Shown here piece by piece: positions 61,901 through 64,000 of a DNA stretch of 64,000 nt (position 1 is the first letter of the stretch; every line of letters starts with the position of its first letter). The notes under the pieces were generated by a model. It was not told the DNA's origin. It did no database searches and saw only the letters and a program-made list of their open reading frames with translations. The translations under genes and the position numbers were made by a program. Source of the stretch: Bugulina stolonifera (Eukaryota; Bryozoa; Gymnolaemata; Cheilostomatida; Bugulidae); assembly GCA_935421135.1 (NCBI GenBank), contig OW285189.1, forward strand, positions 22,074,298-22,138,297. Reading direction: 5' to 3'.

Positions 61901-64000
61901 ACTCACTTGTTCACAGAGATATTTTACCGTGGCCCTCATATGGACACTGTTGCTCGAGCTGGTGTACATTGCGTCATAGCTGATTATATAGGGGATTATC
62001 TCATCAAGGTTTGTCCATTTGTGGTGATGTCACAGTTATATAATGTAGTCTCTGATTGGCTGTTGCTATATATTTTTAGTAATATTTTATATATGCTTCA
62101 GATATTATGCAGTTGTACTTGTAATCACTTTATATATTCCAGTAATGTTACATACTCAGATTATTCTACGATAATTTACTATTAACTTCAACTTTATTTA
62201 ATCAGCGTTGTGGTTGATATTGTGGGGGGGGGGGGGAGGGGATTCAAACATGGCTGTTTCCTAGCATAATCTAAGAAATTACGTTGTCTTGCCTTCTATC
62301 AGGTGAAAAATTTCAAATACAATGCAAAATCTGGTTGATTTTTACATGGTCCTATGCTAACTGGAATGTGGTGCAAATCCTCATTGTTATCTGCTACTGC
62401 CCACCTCAGGAGTGAGTGAACAGGGGAAGACAACTTTACATTATATTATTCATGAATGACATTGAATGTTAACTTTTCATGCCAAATCTGAAAGCCATGA
62501 CTCCCAATGAAGTTAGCACCGCTACATGTATAGCAGCACTATAACTGCTCTTAGTATTGCCCCCATATTTACTGTGTCCTTAGTAGGCAGTTGACTAAAT
62601 GTTACACTATGATAATACATGACATATTTAAAATGTGGGTATTTGAAATGAACTCGGAGATATAAAGCTTGGGATAGTTTTACTGGCTCAAAGATATTAG
62701 TGAAGATTTACTAGTTAGATCAGCTTCTCTTCAGTCTATTTGTGAACAATCATATAGTAGTTGCATTGCATAGTTTATAATAGATGATTGTTTTTGTATT
62801 ATGTGACTGTATGATTGAAAGCTCCATTGCTTTGTGTAGCAATGACATATGAATACTATTAATAAATACGTACTAGTTATCCTGGTATTTAACTACTTGG
62901 TCTGGAATTCAAATGGGCATATAATATTTACATGTGTACTATTAGGCCTTACATGTTATTGTCACTACTCTAAGCAGCTATTTAGTAATTTAGTGAAGTA
63001 CTAGGCCGACATCTAGCCTCAGTTCTTTACATGTTACAGGAGGAGCAGCCAATGGCACATCACTACATTGTCCCTTACTGCCCAATTATTGAACTGACCG
63101 ATTCTCCTGTATCAGATGACAGTCCCATAGTACAGGCAGATCTGTAAGTAAACATAATCATCAGGAATTAAGAGTTACTAAATATGTGATAAGAAACGTC
63201 TATATGTTGAGGCTAGGCTTTGAAGTAAGAGCAGGCAACTTATAAAATAAAGAGAAGACAACTCTTAACATAACATGTATGAAGTTTCTTATCATATATT
63301 TAGTGAATGTAGATTTCACTAAATCTACATTCTTAGATTTAGATTTCCTAAATTATTAGATTATTAGATTATTATAAAGTATTAGATTTCCTCTTATAAT
63401 ACAAGTATATTGTAGATTTACTGTTGTAGGTAGTGTAGGTGTGTAGCTTAGTAACTAGTGTGTTTATGTAGTCCACAGTAGAGTATGGACATTAATGTAG
63501 ATTCTACTTCTACATTAATAATTCTAAATTGAACCTACATTAAATGTTCATGCATGGTACCTATGTTATATTATACAATGTAGTAATATAATAATTTTAT
63601 TTTAAAGCGTGTAGGCTACTTATTGTTATGGTTGGATTGCTGTGAGGCATGTGACATTCTTGAGAGAAATGACTGAATATATTTTATTAGCCACGCTGAA
63701 CAGCTTATGACTGCAAAGTGTCAGCCCATTCAGCAGCTAGCAGTAACATTTTTGAAATTTTAACATTGGGGGCAGGCACAACTTTGTGCTTTTTGCCCAT
63801 AGCCAGGGTTCTTCTGTGAAATTCCAAATGGAGTTGTCTTTTTCATTATAAATATGGTGTCACCTCCAACCCAATTGCCCAACGACAAACAGAGATCTAA
63901 GGCTACATCAAATTTTACATTATTTCACCTAACTGACAATTTTAAGACTAGCCTGTGGTTACTACAAGTATTTGTTACCAATAGTTACTATTACACGTGC
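58978..64000 (+). CDS. SLF1: SLF1-like tandem-BRCT protein, 5' part (gene continues beyond window)
   Basis: Seven exons (58978-59022, 59334-59444, 60078-60156, 60781-60876, 61090-61228, 61819-62008, 63040-63143) join in frame for 254 residues; the seventh ends with a donor, so the gene runs off the window. BRCT1 covers about residues 20-100 (NIQLSGFKKSDRNALADM, then CRSEKFLCGLALGIPIV). BRCT2 covers about 145-215 (STWICAVKVQDDSNATVY, then SGLTHLF and VHCVIADYIGDYLIK). The order and spacing follow human SLF1, which recruits the SMC5-SMC6 complex to RAD18 at damaged DNA; this match is from memory. Ankyrin repeats expected further on are outside the window. Exon 1 is short and its ATG is chosen because phase and acceptor agree. 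Intron 2 contains an 18-base minisatellite and intron 5 a TA-flanked MITE. Confidence 0.72.
59779..59970. repeat. 18-base minisatellite of acceptor-like units
   Basis: Ten to eleven 18-base units, catactatctactgtcag with c/t variation, are tandemly repeated in SLF1 intron 2. Each unit ends in a pyrimidine-biased tract plus cag, resembling a 3' splice site, about 100-300 bases before the real exon 3 acceptor at 60077. Confidence 0.9.
61532..61719. mobile_element. Tc1/mariner-pogo-like MITE in SLF1 intron 5
   Basis: This 188-base element has terminal inverted repeats cagtgaaacttgcttaattc and its complement ending aagcaagttccactg. It is flanked by TA dinucleotides (61530-61531 and 61720-61721). 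CAGTG-type ends with a TA duplication are characteristic of pogo/Tigger-like elements. The interior is non-coding and partly self-complementary. Confidence 0.8.
63144..64000. other. SLF1 intron 7 up to the window end
   Basis: After the exon 7 donor at 63144 no further in-frame exon with good borders is seen before the window ends. The intron holds a hairpin motif at 63250-63265 and a relative near 63833. Confidence 0.5.

Overview
This window is nuclear DNA from an animal. The genes are split into many short exons by mostly short GT-AG introns. The noncoding DNA is AT-rich and full of microsatellites and minisatellites, and the mobile elements are eukaryotic (LINE, LTR pair, hAT-like and other inverted-repeat elements, tRNA-derived SINEs). 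I could rebuild several genes exon by exon with the standard code. The gene set (ATP synthase beta, Ral GTPases, PPWD1, WRN-type RecQ, SLF1, a peptide-receptor-like GPCR) is metazoan. The abundance of short tacatgta-type motifs and the divergence from vertebrate proteins make me favour an early-branching animal, possibly a demosponge. That placement is an inference.

Layout: 1-4081 noncoding; 4082-5386 (-) intron-poor class A GPCR; 9352-11831 (-) divergent Ral paralogue; 13709-17005 (-) canonical Ral; 17979-22010 (+) mitochondrial ATP synthase beta; 22619-24420 (+) small tetraspanin-like four-pass protein; 24935-32808 (-) PPWD1; 33828-37822 (-) unrecognised single-pass receptor-like protein; 38961-41573 (+) 5'-truncated LINE; 42194-42494 two back-to-back perfect palindromes; 43303-54787 (+) WRN-type RecQ helicase without exonuclease domain, with a hAT-like element in intron 1; 56279-58178 LTR-flanked noncoding element; 58978 to beyond the end (+) SLF1-like tandem-BRCT gene.

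Points of most interest: (1) a tandem Ral duplicate whose switch I/II segment has diverged to about 59% nucleotide identity, while its other exon half and even the neighbouring intron stay near 88%. It has lost the GTPase-critical residues but keeps an open frame, the nucleotide-base motifs and a CAAX box. (2) Minisatellites that begin or end directly at splice sites. (3) A recurring short hairpin motif scattered through the window. (4) Paired perfect palindromes. (5) A GC-AG intron in the WRN helicase core. WRN and SLF1, both genome-stability proteins, are neighbours on the same strand.

All exon joins were deduced by eye from reading frame, splice consensus and remembered family alignments. 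No search or transcript evidence was available.
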